Source: DATBJJ01 sp963750915
GTDB lineage: Bacteria > Acidobacteriota > Vicinamibacteria > Vicinamibacterales > 2-12-FULL-66-21
Reading direction: 5' to 3'
Assembly: GCA_963750915.1 (NCBI GenBank)
Contig: CAVVSF010000007.1
Location: forward strand, 930,001 to 994,000
DNA: 64,000 bases
Under the pieces are notes generated by a model. The model saw nothing but the letters and a program-made list of their open reading frames with translations. It did no database searches and was not told the origin of the DNA. Shown in pieces: positions 54,233-63,231 of the stretch (position 1 is the stretch's first letter; every line of letters begins with the position of its first letter). Both the position numbers and the translations under genes were made by a program.

Positions 54233-54290
54233 CGTAGGGCGGGGCTTCAGCCCCGCCGCTGACGCGGTGCTGAAGCACCGCGCTACGACT
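54233..54290. repeat. Paired hairpin repeat, family H
   Basis: Two adjacent hairpins, GCGGGGCTTCAGCCCCGC and GCGGTGCTGAAGCACCGC, framed by GTAGGG and GCTACG, fill the gap between the siroheme synthase stop and the sulfite reductase start. A processing or stability element within the operon mRNA is plausible. Confidence 0.9.
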
Positions 54291-55753
54291 CAACCCTGCG
54301 CCTCGGCCGCATCAGCGTCGGCGTCGTCGCTGACGTCGAGCAGCGCCCGCAGCTTGACAACGTCGCCGATGACGATCGTCCCGGGCTGGCCGTCGCGTTT
54401 ATCGTCGGCCGCCTCCGCGCCCTGCTCGAGATCCCGCAGCGTCGCGGTCCAGACCGACGCCCGCCGCGTTGACGCGCCGAAGATGACCGCCGCCGGCGTT
54501 GCCGCATTCCAGCCGCGGCCGATGAGCAGCGACGCGATGAGCGGCATCCGGCCGATGCCCATCATCACCACGACCGTCGCGCTGTGCGGCGCCAGGCTCT
54601 CGAGCACCGGTCGATACCCTTCCTCGGCGTGCCCTGAGACGACCACGAAGCCGGTGGCGAGCCCGCGATGCGTTACCGGGATGCCGGCGAGACCGGCGGC
54701 GGCGACTGCCGAGCTGACGCCGGGCACGACCTCGAACGCAATCCCGGCGGCGGCCAGCGCCAGTCCTTCCTCGCCGCCGCGGCCGAACACGAACGGGTCT
54801 CCTCCCTTGAGACGCACGACCCGCTTGCCGCGTCTCGCCGCCCGCACCATCAGCCAGTGGATGAACTCCTGGCGTACGGCCGGCCGATGCGCGCGCTTGC
54901 CGACGAAAACGCGCTGTGCCGCCGGTGCGAGCTCGAGCGCCGCCGGATCGACAAGGGCGTCGTAGAGGACGAGATCCGCCTCGAGCAGCCGCTGGGCCGC
55001 CTTGCGCGTCAGCAGATCGACGTCGCCCGGCCCGGCGCCGACGAGCGAGACAAATCCTATTCGGGGGGCTTCGCCCCCCGATGCCCCCCTACTGGCTCGC
55101 TCGCGGGGCCCCCCGGCCCCGCTCCGCTCGCCAGGCTCGCTCGCGGCCGCTCGCTCGCGACCGGTTGATACAAGATCGAGGTTCATGCTGATTGCAGTCC
55201 GTACAAGCGATTGAGGGCCTCGAGGAGCAGCGGCCGTCGTTCGGCCATCGGCACGCTGCCGCGCCAGCCAGTCGCGCCGCGCCTCCTGCGCCGTTGCCAT
55301 CCACACGTCGAGGTCGTCGGGCAGCAGCTGTTCGAGCGCTTCGCGCAGCAGGCCCGCGAGCGCCGGCGCTTCCCCGTCGGTCGACAACGCGACGGTCACC
55401 CCGGCGCGGTTCACGATCGCGCCCATGTAGGCGCTGGCGTTCTCCATGTCGTCGACCGCGTTCACGAACAGCTGCCGCTCGCCGGCGGCCCGCGCCACGG
55501 CTCGGTTCACTTCCGGCGGCGCCGCCGCGACGACATACCAGGCGCCGTCGAGGTCGGCCTCGACGAACGGCCGGCGGAGAATCTCGATCCGGTCCGCGCG
55601 CGCGGCAATCTCGTCGACTACTTCGGGGGCAACGACCGTGACGCGCGCCCCGGCAGCGACGAGCGGCGCCAGCTTGGCTGCCGCCATCGGCCCGGCGCCG
55701 ACCACCAGCACCCGGCGCCCTTCGAGCTTGAGAAACACCGGAAAAACTGCCAA
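54290..55753 (-). CDS. cysG: Siroheme synthase: SirC/Met8-like domain fused to uroporphyrinogen-III C-methyltransferase
   Basis: 487 residues. N-terminal NAD domain VLVVGAGPMAAAKLAPLVAAG (about 13-33, split at AGP), then VNAVDDMENASAYMGAIVNR with the catalytic Asp; C-terminal methyltransferase SLVGAGPGDVDLLTRKA (about 236), YDALVDPAAL, RLKGGDPFVFGRGGEE and VVPGVSSAVAAAGLAGIPVTHR. It makes siroheme for the adjacent reductase. TTG 55753 follows GGGAGG by four bases; the longer GTG frame starts in the terminator. Residues about 195-230 (ERAAASEPGERSGAGGPRE...) are a family G repeat read in frame between the two domains. It could be two genes joined by that repeat. Confidence 0.87.
   Translation of the reverse strand: MAVFPVFLKLEGRRVLVVGAGPMAAAKLAPLVAAGARVTVVAPEVVDEIAARADRIEILRRPFVEADLDGAWYVVAAAPPEVNRAVARAAGERQLFVNAVDDMENASAYMGAIVNRAGVTVALSTDGEAPALAGLLREALEQLLPDDLDVWMATAQEARRDWLARQRADGRTTAAAPRGPQSLVRTAISMNLDLVSTGRERAAASEPGERSGAGGPRERASRGASGGEAPRIGFVSLVGAGPGDVDLLTRKAAQRLLEADLVLYDALVDPAALELAPAAQRVFVGKRAHRPAVRQEFIHWLMVRAARRGKRVVRLKGGDPFVFGRGGEEGLALAAAGIAFEVVPGVSSAVAAAGLAGIPVTHRGLATGFVVVSGHAEEGYRPVLESLAPHSATVVVMMGIGRMPLIASLLIGRGWNAATPAAVIFGASTRRASVWTATLRDLEQGAEAADDKRDGQPGTIVIGDVVKLRALLDVSDDADADAAEAQG
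55063..55170. repeat. Family G repeat copy 3, within the cysG-like coding region
   Basis: GGGGGGCTTCGCCCCCC hairpin, then GATGCCCCCCTACTGGCTCGCTCGCGGGGCC and GCTCCGCTCGC runs, as in copies 1 and 2. It is read in frame on the minus strand and falls exactly at the domain junction. Copies 1 and 2 precede start codons, so this may be an old gene boundary. Confidence 0.88.
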
Positions 55754-55783
55754 CTTGCCTCCCAGAAACCGAGTTATGCCCGC

Positions 55784-55824
55784 AAAAAACACAAAAGCCC
55801 GGGAGGCCGAGGCCTGCCGGGCTT
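55784..55824 (-). terminator. Intrinsic terminator between the Cys leader ORF and cysG
   Basis: On the minus strand AAGCCCGG-C-AGGC, a short CTCG loop, GCCT-C-CCGGGCTT forms a 12-bp stem with one mismatch, followed by TTTTGTGTTTTTT. It is a strong Rho-independent terminator placed after the leader ORF and 31 bases before the cysG start codon, so readthrough must be regulated. An upstream GGCCTG (about 55893) can pair with CAGGCC in the left arm and could form an antiterminator. Confidence 0.85.
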
Positions 55825-55856
55825 GCTCTTGTTTCGACTGCGATGACTCGACTGGT

Positions 55857-55958
55857 TCAGCTCGTCTTCATCGTTTCGGTGCGCAAGAACACGGCCGTCA
55901 GGCCCCCCGGGCTCGCCGGGCGACAACATGCGCAGGTGGGACAGGAAACGATAAACAC
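55857..55958 (-). CDS. Cys-rich leader peptide of a putative cysteine attenuator
   Basis: GTG 55958 to TGA 55857 encodes 33 residues with four Cys codons clustered at positions 6, 9, 11 and 12 (SCPTCACC). GAGGAG lies only one base before the GTG, closer than ideal, so the exact start is uncertain. Downstream lie a stem ATCGTTTC/GAAACGAT that overlaps codons 3-5, further hairpins, and the intrinsic terminator. Ribosome stalling at scarce Cys-tRNA would alter folding and let the cys operon be transcribed. This is inferred by analogy with amino-acid attenuators. Confidence 0.65.
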   Translation of the reverse strand: MFIVSCPTCACCRPASPGGLTAVFLRTETMKTS

Positions 55959-56020
55959 GCTCCTCGCAGATTATCGGCCGGACAGCCGGGTGTCAAGTTG
56001 GGCCGGGGGGACAGCCATGT

Positions 56021-56134
56021 CGGGGCTCGGGGCTCGGGGTTCGGGAGTCGGCGGAGCCGAAGCTCCGCGCTCCGTGCCGCTGGGACTCCGTGTGACGCCA
56101 ACCGAGCCCCGAACCCCGAACCCCGAGCCCCGAC
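56021..56134. repeat. Heptad inverted repeat, family A-prime copy 3
   Basis: GGGCTCG, GGGCTCG, GGGTTCG, GGGAGTCG words face CGAGCCC, CGAACCC, CGAACCC, CGAGCCC words, with a GGAGCCGAAGCTCC hairpin between. It fills most of the gap between the porin-like stop and the cys leader; both flanking transcripts run on the minus strand. Confidence 0.92.
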
Positions 56135-56142
56135 GCCAATCC

Positions 56143-57003
56143 TTAGTAAACGACCCCGATCCCGAACATCGCCACGACCTTGTTCGAGTCGCCGGCGTTG
56201 AACGCCTTCGGCGTGTCGCCGAAGGCGTAGAAGTCGACGCCGCCTTTGACGCTCCACACGCCGAACTTGCTGTCCGCGCTCGAGATTGGCGCGGTCAGCA
56301 GGCCGCCGATCTGGAAATAGCCGAACGCCTCGTCGCCATCTGCGCCTTCGTAGTAGTCGTTGAGGCTGAAGCCGAACTTCGTCGGCACGGACAACGTCGC
56401 CCTGCCGCCGCCGAGCGCCCAGCCCGGCGCGACGCCGAGCTCGAGGTAGGTGCCTTCGTTCGAGCCGCCGTCGGCCTGGCCGTCGAGCTCGAATGCAATC
56501 AGCCCGTAGGGCGCGAGCCAGTGGGTCTTCGCCACCTTGAACGCAAGCTCGTGGACGGTGCCGAACATGCCGTTCGGGCTCGTGTAGGCCGTGTAGGTGG
56601 TCCCGACCGACATGCCGCCGCCGAAGCCGAGCGTCAGCGTCGTGTAGAAGTCCTCTTCGTAGTGCAGCTTCTCCTGCGGACCGTCCAGGCCGGAGGATCC
56701 GGTCAGCAGCGCATTCCACACGCCGACGTTGACGCTCGCGCTCTTCAGGCCGCCTTCACCCGTGAAGAACGTGATGCCGAGGTCGCCGTACGGGAAGAGC
56801 GTCAGGCCCGAGTCCGCCTCCTGCACGAGGCCGCGAAACACGTACTTCGACGGGAGGTCGACGCCGCCGGTGAAGGTCAACGCGCCGGTATTGGGGTCGG
56901 CCGCCTGCGCCAGCGCCGACCCGCTTCCGATCACGCCACACGCAACGATCGCCAGCGCCACACGGAACAGGCGCCGAGATACACGAATACTGTCAAGAGT
57001 CAT
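56143..57003 (-). CDS. Outer-membrane beta-barrel protein (porin-like) linked to amtB
   Basis: 286 residues. A signal peptide (VSRRLFRVALAIVACGVIGS) is followed by a barrel-like protein with alternating aromatic and small residues: KYVFRGLVQEADSGLTLFPY (about 50), GFGGGMSVGTTYTAYTSPNG (about 128) and a terminal KVVAMFGIGVVY. The pattern resembles short putative porins, often found beside ammonium transporters or metabolite channels. ATG 57003 follows GGAGAGG by five bases. It lies 160 bases downstream of amtB on the same strand, with an inverted repeat GTCCAC/GTGGAC (57125-57145) between. Confidence 0.72.
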   Translation of the reverse strand: MTLDSIRVSRRLFRVALAIVACGVIGSGSALAQAADPNTGALTFTGGVDLPSKYVFRGLVQEADSGLTLFPYGDLGITFFTGEGGLKSASVNVGVWNALLTGSSGLDGPQEKLHYEEDFYTTLTLGFGGGMSVGTTYTAYTSPNGMFGTVHELAFKVAKTHWLAPYGLIAFELDGQADGGSNEGTYLELGVAPGWALGGGRATLSVPTKFGFSLNDYYEGADGDEAFGYFQIGGLLTAPISSADSKFGVWSVKGGVDFYAFGDTPKAFNAGDSNKVVAMFGIGVVY

Positions 57004-57163
57004 GAGCACCTCTCCAAAGTCGCAGAATGAATACGGAAATTTCAGGACAGACCGGCGCCGAAGCCGAGGGTCACGGCGCCGCGTCCGGCGGCCGTGAACC
57101 CTCGCGCATTCTGTGCCTTCATATGTCCACCTCGAACAAGTGGACCAAGCGTGGCGCGTCGGC

Positions 57164-58453
<1,290 letters not shown>

Positions 58454-58681
58454 ATCCTCTCCTCACCCTCTCAATCGGAAATCAATGCTGACTGGCGCCG
58501 ACGAGTCGATGCGGTCGATCCGGTCGGGCGATATTGCGACGTCGGCGTATCAAGAACAGCGCCACCCGGGGGTGGCGGCGCGGGCCGATGTTTTCGCTGG
58601 TTTTTGCTCCCGGCCCGCGCGACGATCCGACATCTTTGTAGCCCCGTCCGGTGCCTCCCGACATCGTTGTCGAAAGCGACG

Positions 58682-59014
58682 TCAGACCATGTCGCGTTCG
58701 CCCGTGCGGATGTTGTAGCCGTGGTCGACCGGCAGCACGAAGACGCGGCCGTCGCCGATCTCGCCGGTGCGCGCCGCCTTGATCACCGTCTGGATGACCT
58801 CGTCGACGACCTCGTCGGGGACCACGACCTCGATCTCGACCTTGGGCAGGAGCGTGACGTCGTACTCCTTGCCGCGATAGACGGCGGTGTGGCCCTTCTG
58901 GCGGCCGTGGCCGCGGACGTCGGTCACGGTCATGCCCGAGACCTTGAGCTTCTCCAACGCTGCGCGCACTTCGTCGACCTTGTCCGGCCGAACGATGCTC
59001 TTAACGAGCTTCAT
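58682..59014 (-). CDS. glnB: Nitrogen regulatory protein PII
   Basis: 110 residues. MKLVKSIVRPDKVDEVRAAL (start of the ferredoxin-like fold), the T-loop GRQKGHTAVYRGKEYDVTLL (about 37-56) with the uridylylation Tyr at about position 51, and the nucleotide-binding TGEIGDGRVFVLPV (about 83) with the B-loop KAARTG. It senses 2-oxoglutarate and ATP/ADP and controls AmtB and glutamine metabolism. The start lies inside the glnD reading frame (14-base overlap), so it is translationally coupled. Confidence 0.95.
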   Translation of the reverse strand: MKLVKSIVRPDKVDEVRAALEKLKVSGMTVTDVRGHGRQKGHTAVYRGKEYDVTLLPKVEIEVVVPDEVVDEVIQTVIKAARTGEIGDGRVFVLPVDHGYNIRTGERDMV

Positions 59015-61595
59015 GTGTGTCCTCCAGCATCCGCTCCAGGTCTTCCCGCAGGGAGACCTGGTCGGATTCGTTTAACTTCTTCCCGCCCTTGGTGATGTGC
59101 AGCACGTCCACCGCCTTCTTGCCCTCGGTGGCGATGAGCACGAGATCGACGTCGCAGCCGCGGCCCGAGATCGCCCGGCTGACCTTGTGCAGCAGCCCCG
59201 GCGCGTCGTCGGCGACGAGCTCGAGGACCGTGTACTTGCGCGAATGGTCGTTGTCGAAGCGGATGACCGGGGCGCCATGGCGGCGCCCGCGGTAGACGAC
59301 ACTGCGCTCCTTGCCGCGGAGCAGCGTCGGCACGTCGAGCGAGCCGGCGACCGCGTTCTCCAGCATCCGCGTGATCTCGCCGGTCGCGCCCGCGTTCAGG
59401 CGCAGGAACCGTTCCTCGTCGGCGAACTGGAACACGTCGAGCACCAGCCCTTCCGGCGTCGTCATCGCCTGGCCGCGATGGATGTCCATGCCGAAGTAGG
59501 CGAGCACGCCGCAGATGTTCGAGAACAGGTAGGGCTTGTCGAGGGTGACCAGCGACAGCTCCCAGACGTCGTCGTGGCGCTCGAGCATGGCGTGGACTTC
59601 GTCGGCGTGAAGGCCGCGCGCCAGCCGGACGTGGCGGTAGATGGAACCGAGGCCGAAAAGCGACAGGTAGCGCCGCGGCAGCCCCTTGAGGAACTGCGAC
59701 AGCTCCTCCTCCGTGATGTCGTCGGGCCGGCCGGCGACGACGACGGCGAGGCCGGCGGGGTCTTTCTGGAGCAGATCGTCGGCGTAGCCGAGCGTCAACC
59801 GGTTGTAGGCGTGGACGTAGAGGCGCCACAGGAGCTCTTCCTTCCACGGCGTCAGGGTCTCGGTGCTGACCGCGCCGACGTCGGCGAAGGTCATCAGGGT
59901 CAGCATCTTGAGCCGCTCTTCCGAGCCAATCAGGTCGGCGAACTGCTTGACGACGTGCGGATCGTCGAGGTCGCGGCGGAAGGCGACCTGCGACATCTGC
60001 AGGTGATTGCGGATCAGGAACTCGACGTGCTGGCGGGCCGGCGCCGGCAGCTCCAGCCGATCGAGCGCGGTCTGGGCCAGCCGGACGCTCTCCTGCGCGT
60101 GCTCCGTCTCGCGCCACTTGCCGACGTCGTGAAAGAGCAGCGCGACCGTCAGCAGCTCGGGCGCGTGCACCTCCTGAAGGATCGAACCGAAGCGCTGGTG
60201 GCTCGCGGTTTCGGGGTTCCACAGCGACTCGATGTTGCGAATCGTCAGCAGCGTGTGCTCGTCGACCGTGTACTTGTGATGGAAGTCGCGGATGACGCGG
60301 CAGTGAATCCGGCCGAACTCGGGAAAGACGCGGTCCAGCAGGCCGCAGTCGTGCATTTCCGAGAGTCGCGCGTACAGCCCCGGCCGCGGATGCAGCAGCG
60401 ATCGCACCAGCTGCCGATCGGCCTCGGTGGCGAGGAAATCGTCGGCACTGTAGCGCTCGACGTTCTGCTCGATGCAGCTGAGCGCCTGCTCGGAGACGGC
60501 GCAGCCGTTCGAGAGCGCGAGGCGGAAGAGCTCGAGCCACAGCCCCGGCCGCGAGGCGGCGCGCGTCAGGTCGAGAAAACGCACGCCTTCCGGCGTGATT
60601 TCGAAGTGACGCCCGACATGGCGCGAGGCGCCGCGGACGGGCGCCGGCGTCACCGCCCGGCGGGCCCGTTCGAGGGTGCGCGCCACCGCCCGGGTGTGGC
60701 GGAAATACTCGCCCATCAGCGACTCGACCCGCTGCTGCGTCTGCCGGCCGCGCGAGCCGAAGACCTCGGCCACGCGCTCCTGCAGGTCGTGGCTCAGCAT
60801 GTTGACGTCGCGCCCGGTCTCGAGGTGCAGCACCGAGCGGGTCCGCTGCAGGAAGTCTTCGGCCTCGAGCAGCTGGCGCGCGCCGCGGTCAGCCTCGCTG
60901 TCGAACGACGTCGGCTGCAGCGCCTTGATGTGTCGGGCCGCGGCGATGTCGCGCAACCCGCCCGGGGCGCTCTTGATGTCCGGTTCCAGCTGGTAGAGGG
61001 TGCCGTTGTAGGTGCGGTAGCGCTCGTCGATCAGGAAGAGCAGGGCGTCGAGGATGCGGCGGCCGGCGATCGGGTCCGCGGTCGACGACTGCACCCACGC
61101 CGTCAGCCGCTGGAACAGCCGCTCGTCGCCGGCGATCAGCCTCAAGTCGAGCAGCGACAGCAGGAACTCGGTATTGCTGGTGTCGGGCTCGTCGAACTCG
61201 TCGAACTCGCGGACGTGGTGGCCGACCGAGAGGCCGATGTCCCACAGCGGCTGCAGCAGCGCGTTGATGAAGCGCTCCTCCGGCGCCGCGATCGCTTCCT
61301 CGACGACGATCAGCAGATCGACATCCGAATGCAGACACGACGCCCGCCGGCCGTAGCCGCCAAGCGCGCAGACGACGAGCGCCGCGCCGGTGTGCTCGCG
61401 CGCCGCTTCCGCCAGCTGCTGGACGATCGCGTCGATCTGCGCCGTGTAACGTGCCTGCAGGTCACGGCCGCCGCGCCCGGCGGCCGCCGCCACCTGGTAT
61501 TCCGCCCGCGCCGCCGTCAGCGCCGCGCTCACCTGCTGCTTAACGGCGTCCGCGCGCGACGATGCGGCGGACACCTCCGACCGGTTCGAAGTCAT
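59001..61595 (-). CDS. glnD: PII uridylyltransferase/uridylyl-removing enzyme
   Basis: About 864 residues. Nucleotidyltransferase GGYGRRASCLHSDVDLLIV (about 78-96; GG...DxD) is followed by an HD hydrolase domain (VDEHTLL near 440; LFHDVGKWRETEH near 490) and two C-terminal ACT domains (LSLVTLDKPYLFSNICGVLA near 700; VLELVADDAPGLLHKVSRAI near 810). It uridylylates PII when glutamine is low and removes UMP when high. I chose ATG 61595, preceded by GGGAA at about nine bases; ATG 61604 is possible. Confidence 0.93.
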   Translation of the reverse strand: MTSNRSEVSAASSRADAVKQQVSAALTAARAEYQVAAAAGRGGRDLQARYTAQIDAIVQQLAEAAREHTGAALVVCALGGYGRRASCLHSDVDLLIVVEEAIAAPEERFINALLQPLWDIGLSVGHHVREFDEFDEPDTSNTEFLLSLLDLRLIAGDERLFQRLTAWVQSSTADPIAGRRILDALLFLIDERYRTYNGTLYQLEPDIKSAPGGLRDIAAARHIKALQPTSFDSEADRGARQLLEAEDFLQRTRSVLHLETGRDVNMLSHDLQERVAEVFGSRGRQTQQRVESLMGEYFRHTRAVARTLERARRAVTPAPVRGASRHVGRHFEITPEGVRFLDLTRAASRPGLWLELFRLALSNGCAVSEQALSCIEQNVERYSADDFLATEADRQLVRSLLHPRPGLYARLSEMHDCGLLDRVFPEFGRIHCRVIRDFHHKYTVDEHTLLTIRNIESLWNPETASHQRFGSILQEVHAPELLTVALLFHDVGKWRETEHAQESVRLAQTALDRLELPAPARQHVEFLIRNHLQMSQVAFRRDLDDPHVVKQFADLIGSEERLKMLTLMTFADVGAVSTETLTPWKEELLWRLYVHAYNRLTLGYADDLLQKDPAGLAVVVAGRPDDITEEELSQFLKGLPRRYLSLFGLGSIYRHVRLARGLHADEVHAMLERHDDVWELSLVTLDKPYLFSNICGVLAYFGMDIHRGQAMTTPEGLVLDVFQFADEERFLRLNAGATGEITRMLENAVAGSLDVPTLLRGKERSVVYRGRRHGAPVIRFDNDHSRKYTVLELVADDAPGLLHKVSRAISGRGCDVDLVLIATEGKKAVDVLHITKGGKKLNESDQVSLREDLERMLEDTHEAR

Positions 61596-61734
61596 GGTTG
61601 ACATTTCCCAGACTCGAAGCCGCAGCAAGTTGGACGCCACCGGCGGTCGCGCCGCGGCGGCAACGCGGCGGCAATGAATTCGCCGCAGGAACTGTCAGGT
61701 CGGTCGTCGCCGGGCCGGGTGGGGTTTCTGTTTC

Positions 61735-61788
61735 CCTACGACATTTATGTAGGACTAATTATTTCACCCTACAAGTCAGTAGGGACGG
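61735..61788 (-). promoter_or_regulatory. Promoter and paired inverted sites upstream of glnD
   Basis: On the minus strand TTGTAG (61774-61769), 17 bases, then TACATA (61751-61746) gives a sigma-70-like promoter in an AT-rich patch that stands out from the GC-rich surroundings. Two inverted pairs, CCTAC-N9-GTAGG (61735-61753) and CCTAC-N6-GTAGG (61768-61783), overlap the -10 and -35, a layout expected of a regulator site. Confidence 0.45.
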
Positions 61789-61791
61789 AGA

Positions 61792-63231
61792 CTAACGCGC
61801 CGGGCTCGCCGCCGCGCCCAGGTAGCGGTCCACCGCGTCGGCCGCCTGCCGTCCGTCGGCGATCGCCCAGACGATGAGCGACTGGCCGCGCTGCATGTCG
61901 CCGGCGGCAAAGACACCCGGTTCGCTCGTCTGCCACTCGTTGTCGCGCCACACCGTGCCGCGGTCGGTCATCTTCACGCCGAGGTCGGTCAGCATGCGGC
62001 CGCGCTCCGGCCCGACGAAGCCCATCGCCAGCAGCACCAGGTCGGCCTCGAGCTGGAATTCCGAGCCGGCGACGCGCGCGAACTGCAGCCGGCCGCCGTC
62101 GCGCCGGCTCTCCACGGTGACGGCGTGCAGCGCCGTGACCCGTCCCTGCGCGTCACCGGCGAAGCGCTCGGTCGAGACGGCGTAGACTCGTTCGCCCCCC
62201 TCCTCGTGCGCCGACGAGGTGCGGAAGACGTGCGGCCACTGCGGCCAGGGGTTGTCGTCGGCGCGGGCGTCGGGCGGACGCTGCAGCAGTTCGAACTGGT
62301 GCACCGAGCGCGCTCCCTGGCGATGCGCGGTGCCGAGGCAGTCCGCGCCGGTGTCGCCGCCGCCGATGATGACGACACGCTTGCCGGCGGCCGAGATGAC
62401 CTCGCCCGGCGGAATGCGGTCGCCGGCGAGCAGCTTGTTCTGCTGCGTCAGGTAGTCGACCGCGAAGTGGACGCCGTTCAGCTCGCGCCCGGGAATCTGC
62501 AGATCGCGCGGCGCCGGCGCGCCGCCGCAGAGCACGATGGCGTCGAACTGCCGCCGCAGGCTGCTGACCGGAAGGTCGATGCCGATCTCGACGCCGGTCC
62601 GCATCTCGATCCCCTCGGCGAGCAGGATGTCGAGCCGGCGATCGAGAATCCGCTTCTCGAGCTTGAACTCGGGGATGCCGTAGCGCAGCAGCCCGCCGAT
62701 GCGATCGGCGCGCTCGAAGACGGTGACGTGATGGCCGGCGCGGTTGAGGCGATCGGCAGCGGCGAGCCCGGCCGGCCCCGACCCGACCACCGCGACCCGG
62801 CGCCCGGTGCGCACCGCCGGCGGCCGCGCCGTGATCCATCCCTGCTCGAACGCGTGCTCGACGATCGACAGCTCGATGCTCTTGATCGTCACCGGATCGT
62901 CGTTGATGCCGAGGACGCACGCGCCTTCGCACGGCGCCGGGCACAGCCGCCCGGTCCACTCGGGGAAGTTGTTGGTGGCGTGCAGGCGCTCGATCGCCGA
63001 CTGCCAGCGGTTGTGGTAGACGAGGTCGTTCCAGTCCGGAATCAGGTTGCCGAGCGGACAACCCTGATGGCAGAACGGGATGCCGCAGTCCATGCACCGG
63101 GCCCCCTGATCGCGGACCTTCGCTTCGGGCTCGGGCAGATAGACCTCGTGCCAGTCGCGAACCCGTTCGTCGACCGGGCGCGCCTGCGGCTTCGCCCGCT
63201 TGATCTCGATGAACCCGGTCGGCTTACCCAT
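61792..63231 (-). CDS. gltD: Glutamate synthase small subunit
   Basis: 479 residues. N-terminal Cys-rich cluster region RCMDCGIPFCHQGCPLGNLI (about 46-65) plus CPAPCEGACVLGI (about 97), then FAD motif VAVVGSGPAGLAAADRL (about 146), NADPH motif VVIIGGGDTGADC (about 288) and the C-terminal FAD closing motif PGVFAAGDMQRGQSLIVWA. It passes NADPH electrons to GltB for glutamine plus 2-oxoglutarate to two glutamates. It overlaps the gltB end by eight bases. Confidence 0.95.
   Translation of the reverse strand: MGKPTGFIEIKRAKPQARPVDERVRDWHEVYLPEPEAKVRDQGARCMDCGIPFCHQGCPLGNLIPDWNDLVYHNRWQSAIERLHATNNFPEWTGRLCPAPCEGACVLGINDDPVTIKSIELSIVEHAFEQGWITARPPAVRTGRRVAVVGSGPAGLAAADRLNRAGHHVTVFERADRIGGLLRYGIPEFKLEKRILDRRLDILLAEGIEMRTGVEIGIDLPVSSLRRQFDAIVLCGGAPAPRDLQIPGRELNGVHFAVDYLTQQNKLLAGDRIPPGEVISAAGKRVVIIGGGDTGADCLGTAHRQGARSVHQFELLQRPPDARADDNPWPQWPHVFRTSSAHEEGGERVYAVSTERFAGDAQGRVTALHAVTVESRRDGGRLQFARVAGSEFQLEADLVLLAMGFVGPERGRMLTDLGVKMTDRGTVWRDNEWQTSEPGVFAAGDMQRGQSLIVWAIADGRQAADAVDRYLGAAASPAR

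Noticed and set aside
55784..55980. SAM, SAH or cobalamin riboswitch before cysG
   Set aside because: The leader is structured, and AGGAGCG resembles part of the SAH motif, but I could not find the rest of any consensus core. The Cys codons explain it better.
59097..61601. 834-codon open frame on the plus strand
   Set aside because: It is antisense to glnD, rich in Arg, Ala and Asp, and has no domain motifs. Long antisense frames are expected in high-GC genes.
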